The notes below the pieces were generated by a model that saw nothing but the letters and a program-made list of their open reading frames with translations, did no database searches and had not been told where the DNA came from. This document shows, one piece after another, positions 17,536-26,453 of a stretch of DNA of 46,856 bases (position 1 is the first letter of the stretch; every line of letters starts with the position of its first letter). The DNA comes from an uncultured Planctomycetia bacterium (GTDB taxonomy: Bacteria; Planctomycetota; UBA1135; GCA-002686595): assembly GCA_938003765.1 (NCBI GenBank), contig CALKYE010000030.1:1-46856 (forward strand), in the 5' to 3' direction. The position numbers and the translations under genes are program-made.

Positions 17536-19836
17536 ATGGCAACTCCCAGCAAGAAGTCAAAGTCCCAATCTGCCAAGCGCGCCCCGCGCGTCGATCAAAC
17601 CCAAGCGATCCTGGCCGCGCTCAACCGCGCGTCCGCGACGATCGAGTTCGAGCCCGACGGCACGATCATCACCGCCAACGAGAACTTCCTCGGGGCGGTG
17701 GGCTACACGCTCGACGAGATCGTCGGCAGCCACCACAGCATGTTCGTGACGCCGGAGTTCCGCGACAGCGCGGAATACACGGCCTTCTGGCGCAAGCTCG
17801 GCCGCGGTGAGTTCGAAGCCGGCGAGTTCCAACGCGTGGGCAAGGGCGGCAAGGAGATCTGGATCCAGGCCTCGTACAACCCGATCGTCGACGCCTCGGG
17901 CAAGGTCGTCAAGGTCATCAAGTTCGCCTCGGACATCACCGCCCAGGTGCGCGCGCGCAACGACGCGGTGCGCCTGCGCGGCGTCGTCGACGACGCGGAA
18001 GCGGCGATCATGATGATCGACCGCGACTTCAACGTGACGTACGCCAATCGCTCGACGATGGCGCTGCTCAAGCAGCACGAGAACACCTTCCGCACCATCT
18101 GGCCGAACTTCGACTCGTCCAAGTTGATGGGCTCGAACATCGACCAGTTCCACAAGGACCCGTCGCACCAGCGCCGCCTGCTGTCCGACCCCAGCCGCCT
18201 GCCGTACAAGACCGACATCAAGGTCGGCGGACTCACGTTCGCTCTGCTCGTCGGCGCGCTGCGCGACGTGAACGGTCGCTACGTGGGCAACACGCTGGAG
18301 TGGAAGGACGTCACGGCGCTCCGCGCGCAGGAGAACCTCAACGCCGACTTCCGCGGCCAGATCGCGTCGATCTCCAAGTCGCAGGCCGTGATCGAGTTCG
18401 AACTCGACGGACGGATCCGCACGGCGAACCAGAACTTCCTCGACACGCTGGGCTACCGCCTGGAAGAGATCCAGGGCAAGCACCACTCGATGTTCGTCGA
18501 GCCGTCCTACCGCGAGAGCGCGGACTACCGCCGCTTCTGGGATGACCTGGCGGCCGGCAAGTACCAGGGCGGCGAGTTCAAGCGCATCGGCGCCGGCGGC
18601 CGCGAGATCTGGATCCAGGCCACCTACAACCCGATCGCCGACGCCAGCGGCAAGCCGGTGAAGGTCGTGAAGTTCGCCTCGGACATCACGGCGCAGAAGA
18701 AGAAGAACATCGAGACCCAGAACTTCGTCGCCGAGATGGGCGCGACTCTGGAGAACGTCGCGCGCCAAGACCTGACCGTGCGCATGTCGGGCGTGTACAC
18801 CGGCGAGCAGGCGGCCACGATGGCGAACCTGAACAGCGCGCTGAACGCGCTGGAGAGCGCGCTGTCGGCCGTCGCGAGCACCAGCACGCAGGTCGCCGGC
18901 TCGAGCCGTCAGATCGCTGAAGGCAGCCAGAGCGTCGCGCAGGGCGCCAGCACTCAAGCGGCCTCGATCGAAGAGATCTCGGCCTCGCTGGAAGAGCTCT
19001 CGGCGATGACGTCGCAGAACGCCGACAACGCCACGCAGGCGAACGCGGTGTCCTCGACGGCGGCCGAAGCGGCCGAGCGCGGTCGCACGATCATGCAGGA
19101 GATGCAGAAGGCCATCGACGCGATCGCCGCGTCGAGCGCCGAGACCGCGAAGATCGTCAAGACGATCGACGAGATCTCGTTCCAGACCAACATGCTCGCC
19201 CTCAACGCCGCGGTCGAAGCCGCGCGCGCCGGGGACGCTGGCCGCGGCTTCGCGGTGGTCGCCGAAGAGGTCCGCGCGCTCGCCATGCGCAGCGCCGAGG
19301 CCGCCAAGACGACTTCGCGTCTGATCGAGGAGTCGAGCAAGAACGCCGCCAACGGCGTGAGCATCAACGGCAACGTCCGCTCGGCGCTCGACGAGATCAA
19401 CGAGTCGACGACCAAGGTTCGCAGCCTGGTCGGCGAGATCGCGGCCGCCTCGAAGGAGCAGGCCGACGGCATCGGTCAGATCACCACTGCGGTCGACCAG
19501 ATGAACCGCGTCACGCAAGAGAACGCCGCCAACAGCGAAGAGTCCTCGGCGGCCGCCTCCGAACTCGACACGCAAGTCGAGCGCCTCGCCTCGCTGATCG
19601 GGCAGTTCAAGCTGAGCGCGACCGGCGAAGAGCCGGCGCCCTCGAGCCGTCCGACGCTGCGCCGCCCGGCGGCCAGCGAGCCGACCTCGGCCCTGCCGCA
19701 GAGCAAGGCCAAGCCGGCTGCGGCGCCGGTGAGCGGCAAGCCCGTCGCGTCCGCGCTGCGCAAGCCGGCCTCGGCCGTGAAGAAGGCGCCCGCGAAGGTG
19801 ATCCCGCTGGACGACTCGGAAGTCCAGGACTTCTGA
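17536..19836 (+). CDS. Soluble methyl-accepting chemotaxis protein with three PAS domains
   Basis: A 766-residue receptor with no transmembrane segment or signal peptide, so it senses a cytoplasmic cue. PAS1 (about 20-135) and PAS3 (about 275-395) are near-duplicates sharing HHSMFV, EIWIQA(S/T)YNPI and VKFASDIT. The central PAS (about 140-265, DRDFNVTYAN... VGNTLEWKDVT) is of a different type. The arrangement recalls Aer-like and BdlA-like receptors. A short HAMP-like stretch leads to the signalling coiled coil, with the hairpin tip DEISFQTNMLALNAAVEAAR. The C-terminus (EVQDF) lacks the tryptophan of the CheR-tethering pentapeptide. I start at the ATG at 17536; an earlier in-frame GTG would add an unlikely leader. 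Bound ligand or cofactor is unknown. Confidence 0.93.
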   Translation: MATPSKKSKSQSAKRAPRVDQTQAILAALNRASATIEFEPDGTIITANENFLGAVGYTLDEIVGSHHSMFVTPEFRDSAEYTAFWRKLGRGEFEAGEFQRVGKGGKEIWIQASYNPIVDASGKVVKVIKFASDITAQVRARNDAVRLRGVVDDAEAAIMMIDRDFNVTYANRSTMALLKQHENTFRTIWPNFDSSKLMGSNIDQFHKDPSHQRRLLSDPSRLPYKTDIKVGGLTFALLVGALRDVNGRYVGNTLEWKDVTALRAQENLNADFRGQIASISKSQAVIEFELDGRIRTANQNFLDTLGYRLEEIQGKHHSMFVEPSYRESADYRRFWDDLAAGKYQGGEFKRIGAGGREIWIQATYNPIADASGKPVKVVKFASDITAQKKKNIETQNFVAEMGATLENVARQDLTVRMSGVYTGEQAATMANLNSALNALESALSAVASTSTQVAGSSRQIAEGSQSVAQGASTQAASIEEISASLEELSAMTSQNADNATQANAVSSTAAEAAERGRTIMQEMQKAIDAIAASSAETAKIVKTIDEISFQTNMLALNAAVEAARAGDAGRGFAVVAEEVRALAMRSAEAAKTTSRLIEESSKNAANGVSINGNVRSALDEINESTTKVRSLVGEIAAASKEQADGIGQITTAVDQMNRVTQENAANSEESSAAASELDTQVERLASLIGQFKLSATGEEPAPSSRPTLRRPAASEPTSALPQSKAKPAAAPVSGKPVASALRKPASAVKKAPAKVIPLDDSEVQDF

Positions 19837-19848
19837 GCCGCTGAAACG

Positions 19849-19882
19849 GCGGCCCGCTCCTGCTCACTCAGGGGCGGGCCGC
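19849..19882 (+). terminator. Hairpin between receptor gene and cheR
   Basis: A 14-bp stem (arms 19849-19862 and 19869-19882, with one G-U pair) and a six-base loop begin 12 bases after the receptor stop. The following GCTGTTGTCT is only moderately T-rich. It could be a partial terminator that makes cheA-cheW-receptor transcripts more abundant than the adaptation genes. Confidence 0.6.
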
Positions 19883-19930
19883 GCTGTTGTCTCCCGATCG
19901 ACCCGTTCCCACACGCGCGCCAAAGTTCGC

Positions 19931-20740
19931 ATGGAAGCCGCAGTTTTCGAGCGCATCTGCAGCCTCGTCTACGACGAAGCCGGGATCCGCATCAAGGAAG
20001 GCAAGGAGTCGATGGTCTCCTCGCGCCTGGCCAAGCGAATCCGCGCCCTTGGACTGAACGACGAGGTCGAGTACCTGGAGTACCTCGAGCGCGAGCTGCG
20101 CAGCGAAGTCGTCGCGCTGCTCGACGTGATCTCGACGAACGTCACCAGCTTCTTCCGTGAAGCCGAGCACTTCACCGTGCTGGCGGACGTTCACCGCAAG
20201 GCGATCAAGGCTGGACGCAAGCGTTTGCGCTACTGGTGCGCGGCCTCGTCGAGCGGCGAAGAGCCCTACACGATCGCGATGACGCTGCGCGAGGTCGAAC
20301 GCGAGCTCGGCGCATCGGTGGACACGCGGCTGCTCGCCACCGACATCTCGACGCGCGTGCTCAACGCCGCCCGCGAAGGGGTGTACGCCGAGAGCAAGAT
20401 CGAAGGCATCCCCGACGCGCTGCTGCACCGCTACTTCGTCCGCGAGACGGGCGGGGGCGAGGTCCGCTACCGCGCGGGAGACGACATCGCCCGCCTGGTC
20501 GCCTTCTCGCGACTCAACCTCTCGCAGCCGCCATTCCCGATGCGCGGGCCGCTCGAGGCCATCTTCTGCCGCAACGTGATGTTCTATTTCGACGATCCGG
20601 TCCGTAACGGCGTGATCGACGAATGCCACCGACTGCTGGCGCCCTCGGCGCTGCTGTTCGTCGGCAAGTCGGAGAGCTTGCCCAGCGGCCGCACCGACTT
20701 CGCACGCGCTGGCTCCTCCGTGTTCAGGAAGATCGGATAA
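19931..20740 (+). CDS. cheR: Chemotaxis protein methyltransferase CheR
   Basis: A 269-residue SAM-dependent methyltransferase that methylates receptor glutamates. The N-terminal helical CheR_N domain occupies residues 1-65. N70-VTSFFRE is the conserved TXXTXFFR-like segment. CAASSSGEEPYTIAM (103-117) is the SAM-binding motif I, LLATDIST holds the acidic residue that binds ribose, and FCRNVMFYF is the family's late motif. It starts 94 bases after the receptor gene and is followed eight bases later by cheD. Confidence 0.95.
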   Translation: MEAAVFERICSLVYDEAGIRIKEGKESMVSSRLAKRIRALGLNDEVEYLEYLERELRSEVVALLDVISTNVTSFFREAEHFTVLADVHRKAIKAGRKRLRYWCAASSSGEEPYTIAMTLREVERELGASVDTRLLATDISTRVLNAAREGVYAESKIEGIPDALLHRYFVRETGGGEVRYRAGDDIARLVAFSRLNLSQPPFPMRGPLEAIFCRNVMFYFDDPVRNGVIDECHRLLAPSALLFVGKSESLPSGRTDFARAGSSVFRKIG

Positions 20741-20748
20741 CGCCGCTC

Positions 20749-21255
20749 ATGCGCACAGAGTCCCACGAGCGCAGAGTGCTGCGCGTCGTCGCCATCTCAT
20801 CCGTCGTGGTCAGCGCTGCTCCCGAAGACACGCTGATCACATACTCGCTGGGCTCCTGCATCGGAGTCACCGCCTGGGATGCGCGGCTCAAGCACGGCGG
20901 ACTGATCCACTGCCTGCTGCCCTCCGCCAAACAAGGCCATCCCAGTGAGTCGGATGGCAGCGCCAAGTACGTCGACACCGGAGTCGCCGCGCTGCTCCAG
21001 GCCCTGGCCGATCGCGGCAGCCTGCTGGGCGATCTGCAAATCCGGATCGCCGGCGGGGCCAACCCGCTCAAGAACGGCGTCGACTCGATGCGTATCGGCG
21101 AACGCAACGTAGCCATGCTCCGCAAGCTGCTCTGGAAGAACGGTCTGCTCATCGCCGCCGAGCGAGTTGGCGGCACCGATCCGCGCACCCTGTCCCTGGA
21201 AGTTGGCACCGGCCGCGTCGTCGTCCGGACCAACGAGAGTGAAGAGGTGATTTGA
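20749..21255 (+). CDS. cheD: Chemoreceptor glutamine deamidase CheD
   Basis: A 168-residue CheD, which deamidates receptor glutamines and in other bacteria interacts with a CheC-type phosphatase. The catalytic cysteine is C37 in YSLGSCIGV and the histidine is H54 in GGLIHCLLP. The GGANPLKN and IGERNVAMLRKLL segments also match the family. The ATG at 20749 lies eight bases after cheR. A longer in-frame extension reaches back into cheR but is not protein-like. The next gene, cheY, begins one base after its stop. Confidence 0.95.
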   Translation: MRTESHERRVLRVVAISSVVVSAAPEDTLITYSLGSCIGVTAWDARLKHGGLIHCLLPSAKQGHPSESDGSAKYVDTGVAALLQALADRGSLLGDLQIRIAGGANPLKNGVDSMRIGERNVAMLRKLLWKNGLLIAAERVGGTDPRTLSLEVGTGRVVVRTNESEEVI

Positions 21256-21256
21256 C

Positions 21257-21646
21257 GTGTCCCACAGATTCCTGGTCGTCGATGACTCTCGCACGGTCCG
21301 CATTCAACTGCGGCGGACTCTGCAAATGGCGGGCTACGACTCCGCGGGCGTAGTGGAGGCCGGCAACGGCATCGAAGCGCTCGCAGCGCTCGGCACCGGC
21401 CGCTTCGACGCCCTGCTGACCGACATCCACATGCCCACGATGGATGGCGTCGAGCTCGTGCGGCGCGTGCGCGCGCATCCGCCGCTGGCCACGCTCCCGA
21501 TCGTGGTCATCTCCTCGGAGAACACCGAGGAGCGGCGAGCGCAGATGCGCCTGCTGGGCGCGAACTCCGTGATCGCCAAGCCGTTCACTCCCGAGAGCAT
21601 CAAGTCGACGCTCGCCGAACTCCTCGCCGTACCCCAGAAGTCATGA
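21257..21646 (+). CDS. cheY: Chemotaxis response regulator CheY
   Basis: A 129-residue stand-alone receiver domain. The acidic pocket is D9-D10, the phosphorylation site is D56 in LLTDIHMP, and the switch residues are in VVISSE with the conserved lysine in IAKPF. No output domain is attached. The start is a GTG at 21257, one base after the cheD stop. The stop overlaps the start of the CheX-like gene by ATGA, coupling regulator and phosphatase. What CheY acts on is not shown here, as no motor genes are in the window. Confidence 0.93.
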   Translation: MSHRFLVVDDSRTVRIQLRRTLQMAGYDSAGVVEAGNGIEALAALGTGRFDALLTDIHMPTMDGVELVRRVRAHPPLATLPIVVISSENTEERRAQMRLLGANSVIAKPFTPESIKSTLAELLAVPQKS

Positions 21647-22086
21647 GCGACCTCAACTCCACACTCGAGCGACTGACCGTCGAAACGCTCGAACGCCACG
21701 CGTTCATGTTCGCGGAGTCGCGGTCCACCTCGCCGGACTCCATCGACTGGCGCGCCCACCTGGACTTCAGCGGCTGGCGCTCGGGCAGCATCACGATCCG
21801 CTGCACCCGCGGCTTCTCGGAGCTGATGTGCGAAGAGCTCCTCGGCTTCGAGGGCGGTGAGGCGGACGAAGACCTGACTCGCGACGTGCTCCTGGAGTTC
21901 GTCAACGTGCTGGCCGGGCGTGTGCTCTCGGAGATTTCCCCCGAGGGCCGGTCGGTCAAGCTCCAGTCCCCTCGCATCGTCGAGTCGGAGTCGCAAGAGT
22001 CCGGCGTCGAACGCCACTGCGTCGCGATCGAGGTCGACGGCCAGGCCGCTGAAGTCGTGTTGGAGTTCCAAGCGCAAGCGTCATGA
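21643..22086 (+). CDS. cheX: CheX/CheC-like CheY phosphatase
   Basis: A 147-residue protein, probably a CheY-P phosphatase of the CheC-CheX-FliY group. The second half has E85-F-V-N88-V-L-A-G, the E-XX-N catalytic helix of the group, present once as in CheX rather than twice as in CheC. Before it come strands of the form GSITIRCTRGFSELMCEELLG, which fit the CheX fold. It overlaps cheY and cheB by ATGA on both sides. CheX is the best guess; a degenerate CheC is the alternative. Confidence 0.8.
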   Translation: MSDLNSTLERLTVETLERHAFMFAESRSTSPDSIDWRAHLDFSGWRSGSITIRCTRGFSELMCEELLGFEGGEADEDLTRDVLLEFVNVLAGRVLSEISPEGRSVKLQSPRIVESESQESGVERHCVAIEVDGQAAEVVLEFQAQAS

Positions 22087-23141
22087 GCGGCTCCCGACCC
22101 ATTCGAGTGCTGATCGTCGATGACTCGGCGACCGTGCGCCAAGTGTTTCGCCGTCACCTCGAGGCGGCCCCGGACATCCAAGTCGTCGGCGCCGCGCCCG
22201 ATCCGTACGTCGCGCGCGACTTGATCGTTCAGCACGATCCCGACGTGATCACTCTGGACCTCGAAATGCCGCGCATGGACGGCATCTCGTTCCTCCAAAA
22301 GCTGATGGCCACGCACCCGCTTCCGGTCGTGGTCGTGTCCTCGCTGACGCCCAAGAGCAGCCCCGTCGCCGTCGATGCGTTGCGCGCCGGCGCGGTCGAG
22401 GTGCTGTGCAAGGGACGCGAAGCCCACAGCGGCGCGAGCGTCGCCGAGGAACTCGTTCGCGCGGTTCGCACGGCCGCCGGCGCCAAGGTCGTCGCCCGCA
22501 CGGCGACGGCGACGGCGAAGGTCGCGGCTCCTCCGCGCGCGACACTCTCTCGCACCACCAACAAGATCATCGCGCTGGGGAGCTCGACCGGCGGCACGCA
22601 AGCGCTCGAGTGCGTGCTCTCTTCGCTCCCCGCGGAGTCGCCGGGCATCGTGATCGTTCAGCACATGCCCGAGAGCTTCACCCGCTCGTTCGCCGAGCGT
22701 CTGAACACCGTCTGCGCCATCGAAGTGAAAGAAGCCGAGGACGGAGACGCCGTTCTCCCGGGGCGCGCGCTGCTCGCGCCCGGCAACTTCCACATGGTGC
22801 TGCGCGCCTCCGGCGCCCGACGTCTGGTGGGCATCGTCGACGGACCGCGCATCGGCCGCCACAAGCCGGCCGTGGACGTGCTGTTCGAGTCGGTCGCGTC
22901 GGTGGCGGGCGCGAACGCGATCGGAGCGCTCATGACCGGCATGGGCGCGGACGGCGCGAGGGGCCTCAAACTGATGCGTGACGCGGGCGCTTGGACGATG
23001 GCGCAGGACGAGGCGAGCTGCGTCGTGTTCGGCATGCCGAAGGTCGCCATCGAGATGGGCGGCGCCTGCGAGGTCGTTCCGCTCGATCAGATCGCGACGC
23101 GACTGATCCAGCGAGCCGCCGCCTCCCGCGAAGTGGCGTAG
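22083..23141 (+). CDS. cheB: Chemotaxis protein-glutamate methylesterase CheB
   Basis: A 352-residue two-domain enzyme that removes receptor methyl groups when phosphorylated. The receiver domain (1-125) has D14-D15 and phospho-acceptor D59 in TLDLEMPRMDG. An Ala/Thr-rich linker follows. The esterase domain carries S168 in GSSTGG, H194 in VQHMP and D290 in MTGMGADGA, the Ser-His-Asp triad of CheB. It closes the che cluster, and its start overlaps the CheX-like gene by ATGA. Confidence 0.95.
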   Translation: MSGSRPIRVLIVDDSATVRQVFRRHLEAAPDIQVVGAAPDPYVARDLIVQHDPDVITLDLEMPRMDGISFLQKLMATHPLPVVVVSSLTPKSSPVAVDALRAGAVEVLCKGREAHSGASVAEELVRAVRTAAGAKVVARTATATAKVAAPPRATLSRTTNKIIALGSSTGGTQALECVLSSLPAESPGIVIVQHMPESFTRSFAERLNTVCAIEVKEAEDGDAVLPGRALLAPGNFHMVLRASGARRLVGIVDGPRIGRHKPAVDVLFESVASVAGANAIGALMTGMGADGARGLKLMRDAGAWTMAQDEASCVVFGMPKVAIEMGGACEVVPLDQIATRLIQRAAASREVA

Positions 23142-23375
23142 ACGACGACGTTCGGTCGACCGGCGCAGCGCTCAGCGGGCGCCGGCGCCAGCGGATTCGG
23201 GCCGCCCCGCCGTTCGGCGAGATGGGGCGTTGGAGGCCGTGGCTCGCCAGCCGGGCCGTCCCTGGGCGTGCGTGGAACGCAAGGCCGTCCTCGCTTGCTC
23301 AACGGGCGCAAACGCGTGGGTTCGATAGGTGGAACCCAGCGCGGGAAAACGCGACAATCTCGGGCTCGAAACCCC

Positions 23376-23396
23376 CGGGAAGTCCGGGATTTCCCG
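23376..23396 (+). other. Small hairpin in the gyrA leader
   Basis: CGGGAA at 23376-23381 pairs with TTCCCG at 23391-23396 across a nine-base loop, ending 16 bases before the gyrA ATG. It has no T-tract and could affect translation initiation, since no clear Shine-Dalgarno precedes this gene. The rest of the 271-base gap after cheB shows nothing recognisable. Confidence 0.3.
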
Positions 23397-23412
23397 CTGC
23401 CTCTCCGCCTCG

Positions 23413-26001
23413 ATGACGACCACGGAACAGACTCCCACCCCCGCGCCCCAAGGCGGCATCGAGCCGCGATTGATCGAGCGCGAGATGCGCGAGTCGTACC
23501 TCACGTACGCGCTCTCGGTCATCCACGCGCGCGCGCTGCCCGACGTGCGCGACGGCCTCAAGCCTTCGCAACGGCGCATCCTGGTCGCGATGAACGACCT
23601 GAACCTCACGCCGCGCGCGAAGTACCGCAAGTGCGCCAAGATCGCCGGCGACACCTCGGGCAACTACCACCCGCACGGCGAGTCGGTGATCTACCCGACG
23701 CTCGTGCGCCTCGCGCAGCCCTTCGCCACGCGCTACACGCTGATCGACGGCCAGGGCAACTTCGGCAACATCGACGGCGAGCCGCCGGCGGCCATGCGTT
23801 ACACCGAGGCGCGCATGACCGGCGTGGCGGTCGAGCTGATGGCCGACCTCGACAAGGAGACGGTCGACCACATCGCCAACTACGACGAGACGCGCACCGA
23901 GCCCACGGTGCTGCCCAGTCGCTTCCCGAACCTCTTGTGCAACGGCTCGGACGGCATCGCGGTCGGCATGGCGACCAGCCTGTTGCCGCACAACCTGCGC
24001 GAGATCGTCGCCGCGCTGCGGGCCGTGCTCGACGACCCGAACGTCTCGACCATCGAGCTGTGCGGGCTGGTCAAGGGCCCTGACTTCCCGACCGGCGGGA
24101 TCATCATGGGGCGGCGCGGAATCCTGCAGGCCTTCGCGACCGGCCGCGGCATCGTGCGCGTGCGCGGCAAGCACCACATCGAGGAGAACAAGGGCCGCAC
24201 CTCGATCGTGTTCACGGAGATCCCCTTCCAGGTTCGCAAGGAATCGATCTTCGAGAAGCTCAAGGAGGTGATCAACGAGGAGCGGATCACCGGCATCCAC
24301 GACATCCAGGACTACTCCGACCGCGAGGGGATCCGGCTCTCGATCGACCTCAAGAAGGGCGAAGACCCGCAGGTCATCCTCAACCAGCTCTTCCAGTACA
24401 CGCCGCTGCAGTCGACGCAGTCGATCATCAACCTGGTGATCGATCGCGGGCAGCCGCGCACGCTCTCGCTGCGCGGGTTGCTCGACGCCTACATCGCGCA
24501 CCGCAAGGAAGTCATCCGCCGCCGGACGCAGTTCCTGCTCGGCAAGGCCGAAGAGCGCAAGCACATCGTCGAGGGTCTGCGCATCGCCGTCGACAACATC
24601 GACGAGGTGATCCGCATCATCCGCGCGAGCCAGACGCCGGAGGAAGCCAAGCAGGGCTTGCAGGGCGCGTTCGCGCTCTCGCCGCGTCAGGCGCAGGCGA
24701 TCGTCGACATGCGCCTGGGCCGGTTGACCGGGCTGGAGCGCGAGAAGCTCGAAGCGGAGTTCAACGAGCTGGTGGCCGAGATCGCCGACCTCAAGGACAT
24801 CCTCGCCCGCGAAGCGCGCGTGGTCGCGATCATCAAGACCGACCTCGACGAGCTCGACAAGAGCTACGGCGACGATCGCCGCACCGTCATCTCGGACGAG
24901 GAAGTCGACGGCAGCTTCGACATCGAGGAGCTGATCACCGAGGAGATGATGGTGGTCACCTACTCGCGCGACGGCTACGTCAAGCGCACGCCGCTCGACG
25001 TGTACCGCACGCAGGGCCGCGGCGGCCGCGGGATCATCGGATCGGAGACCAAGGAGGGCGACGTCGTCGAGTCGATGTTCGTCGCCGGCACGCACGACTA
25101 CGTGCTGTGCTTCTCCAACCACGGCCAGGTGTACTGGCTCAAGGTCTACAACCTGCCCGAAGCCTCGCGCACCAGCGCCGGCCGCGCGATCTCGAACCTG
25201 TTCGAGCTGGCCGAGGGCGAGCGCATCACGAACATCCTGCGCGTGCCGGAGTTCGACGCCGAGCGCTTCATCTTCTTCGCCACCAAGCGCGGAACGATCA
25301 AGAAGACGCCGCTCGAGGCCTACTCGCGGCCCAAGAGGGGCGGCATTCGCGCGATCCTGCTCGAGGAAGGCGACGAGGTCGTCGGCGTGGGCCTGTGCAA
25401 GGCGGGCGACACGATCGTGCTCGCCAGCGCCGAGGGCCAGGCGATCCGTTTCGACGAAGGCGAGGCGCGTTCGATGGGCCGCACGAGCTACGGCGTGCGC
25501 GGCATTCGCCTGCTCGGCGAGGACCGCGTGGTCGACATGATCGTCGCCTCGCCCGACACGTTCCTCCTGAGCGCGTGCGAGAACGGCTTCGGCAAGCGCA
25601 CGCCGATCGAGGACTACCCGATCAAGGGTCGTGGTGGTCAGGGCGTGATCAACATCCAGACCGAGGGCCGCAACGGGCCCGTGGTCGGCATGGTGAGCTG
25701 CCGCGAGGACGACGAGGTGATGCTGATCACCCAGTCGGGCATGATCGTGCGCTCGTCGATCGCCGAGATGCGCCCGATGGGGCGCAACACGCAGGGCGTG
25801 CGCCTGGTCAACCTCAAGGACGGCGACAAGCTCGTCGGCGTCGAACTGGTGAGCGCGGAAGACCTCACGCAATACGCCGCCACGACGCGCACCCGTACGC
25901 CGGAGGCGACCCCGGTCGCGGAGGCGGGCGAGGCGACTGACGACGTTGTGGAGGATGCCGGCGACGAACCGGAAGCAACCCCGCCGAGCGACGAGGAGTA
26001 G
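23413..26001 (+). CDS. gyrA: DNA gyrase / topoisomerase IV subunit A
   Basis: An 862-residue type IIA topoisomerase subunit. Landmarks: LTYALSVIHARALPDVRDGLKP at the start, the quinolone-binding region HPHGESVIYPTLVRLAQ (S91, P95) and the DNA-breaking tyrosine Y130 in AAMRYTEARM. The C-terminal beta-pinwheel has six repeated blades. A GyrA-box-like QGRGGRG (534-540) in the first blade favours gyrase over topoisomerase IV, as ParC usually lacks the box. The last 40 residues are acidic and disordered. The second acidic position of the quinolone pocket is a proline here (P95). I use the ATG at 23413; a GTG 84 bases earlier is possible. yqeY follows by eight bases. Confidence 0.93.
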   Translation: MTTTEQTPTPAPQGGIEPRLIEREMRESYLTYALSVIHARALPDVRDGLKPSQRRILVAMNDLNLTPRAKYRKCAKIAGDTSGNYHPHGESVIYPTLVRLAQPFATRYTLIDGQGNFGNIDGEPPAAMRYTEARMTGVAVELMADLDKETVDHIANYDETRTEPTVLPSRFPNLLCNGSDGIAVGMATSLLPHNLREIVAALRAVLDDPNVSTIELCGLVKGPDFPTGGIIMGRRGILQAFATGRGIVRVRGKHHIEENKGRTSIVFTEIPFQVRKESIFEKLKEVINEERITGIHDIQDYSDREGIRLSIDLKKGEDPQVILNQLFQYTPLQSTQSIINLVIDRGQPRTLSLRGLLDAYIAHRKEVIRRRTQFLLGKAEERKHIVEGLRIAVDNIDEVIRIIRASQTPEEAKQGLQGAFALSPRQAQAIVDMRLGRLTGLEREKLEAEFNELVAEIADLKDILAREARVVAIIKTDLDELDKSYGDDRRTVISDEEVDGSFDIEELITEEMMVVTYSRDGYVKRTPLDVYRTQGRGGRGIIGSETKEGDVVESMFVAGTHDYVLCFSNHGQVYWLKVYNLPEASRTSAGRAISNLFELAEGERITNILRVPEFDAERFIFFATKRGTIKKTPLEAYSRPKRGGIRAILLEEGDEVVGVGLCKAGDTIVLASAEGQAIRFDEGEARSMGRTSYGVRGIRLLGEDRVVDMIVASPDTFLLSACENGFGKRTPIEDYPIKGRGGQGVINIQTEGRNGPVVGMVSCREDDEVMLITQSGMIVRSSIAEMRPMGRNTQGVRLVNLKDGDKLVGVELVSAEDLTQYAATTRTRTPEATPVAEAGEATDDVVEDAGDEPEATPPSDEE

Positions 26002-26009
26002 TCGAAGCC

Positions 26010-26453
26010 ATGACCTCGCTCGAAAAACTCCAGGCCGACGTCAAGCAAGCCATGCTCGCGCGCGACGAAGTCACGCGCGACACGCTGCGCATGCTCGTCG
26101 CGGCGGTGAAGAAGCACGAACTCGAGGGCGGCAAGACGATCACCGACGAGCTGGTGAACGAAGTGCTGCTCGCGGCCGCCAAGACGCGCCAAGAGTCGAT
26201 CGATCAGTTCTCCAAGGCCGGGCGCGCCGACCTGGTGGCCAAGGAGACGGCCGAGCTCGAGGTCGTGCGGCGCTACCTGCCGCGCCAGCTCAACGAGGAC
26301 GAGACCCGCTCGGTCGTGCAGACCCTGATCGCCGAGCTGAAGCTCAGTTCGAAGAAGGACCTGGGCCAGTTGATGAAGGCCGCGATGGCGCGCCACAAGG
26401 GCCAGATCGACGGCAAGCTCGTGCAGAAGCTCGCGGGCGAACTGCTGAGCTGA
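26010..26453 (+). CDS. yqeY: GatB/YqeY domain protein
   Basis: A 147-residue all-helical protein matching the YqeY family, which resembles the tRNA-binding tail of the GatB amidotransferase subunit. Family markers are the start LEKLQADVKQAMLARDEVTRDTLRMLVAAVK, the centre KETAELEVVRRYLPRQL and the end KKDLGQLMKAAMARHKGQIDGK. YqeY is often near rpsU or dnaG in other bacteria; here it follows gyrA by eight bases. Its biochemical role is not firmly established, though tRNA-dependent amidation has been proposed. Confidence 0.93.
   Translation: MTSLEKLQADVKQAMLARDEVTRDTLRMLVAAVKKHELEGGKTITDELVNEVLLAAAKTRQESIDQFSKAGRADLVAKETAELEVVRRYLPRQLNEDETRSVVQTLIAELKLSSKKDLGQLMKAAMARHKGQIDGKLVQKLAGELLS

Noticed and set aside
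19800..19836. CheR-tethering pentapeptide at the receptor C-terminus
   Set aside because: The last five residues are EVQDF; the aromatic tryptophan expected in the W-XX-F motif is missing, so no claim is made.
20623..20748. Longer start for cheD inside cheR
   Set aside because: The extension would translate cheR out of frame and is not like CheD; the ATG at 20749 gives the normal length.
23299..25872. An 857-codon open frame on the minus strand across gyrA
   Set aside because: Same reason: the plus strand encodes an unmistakable GyrA, and the antisense product has no domain-like sequence.
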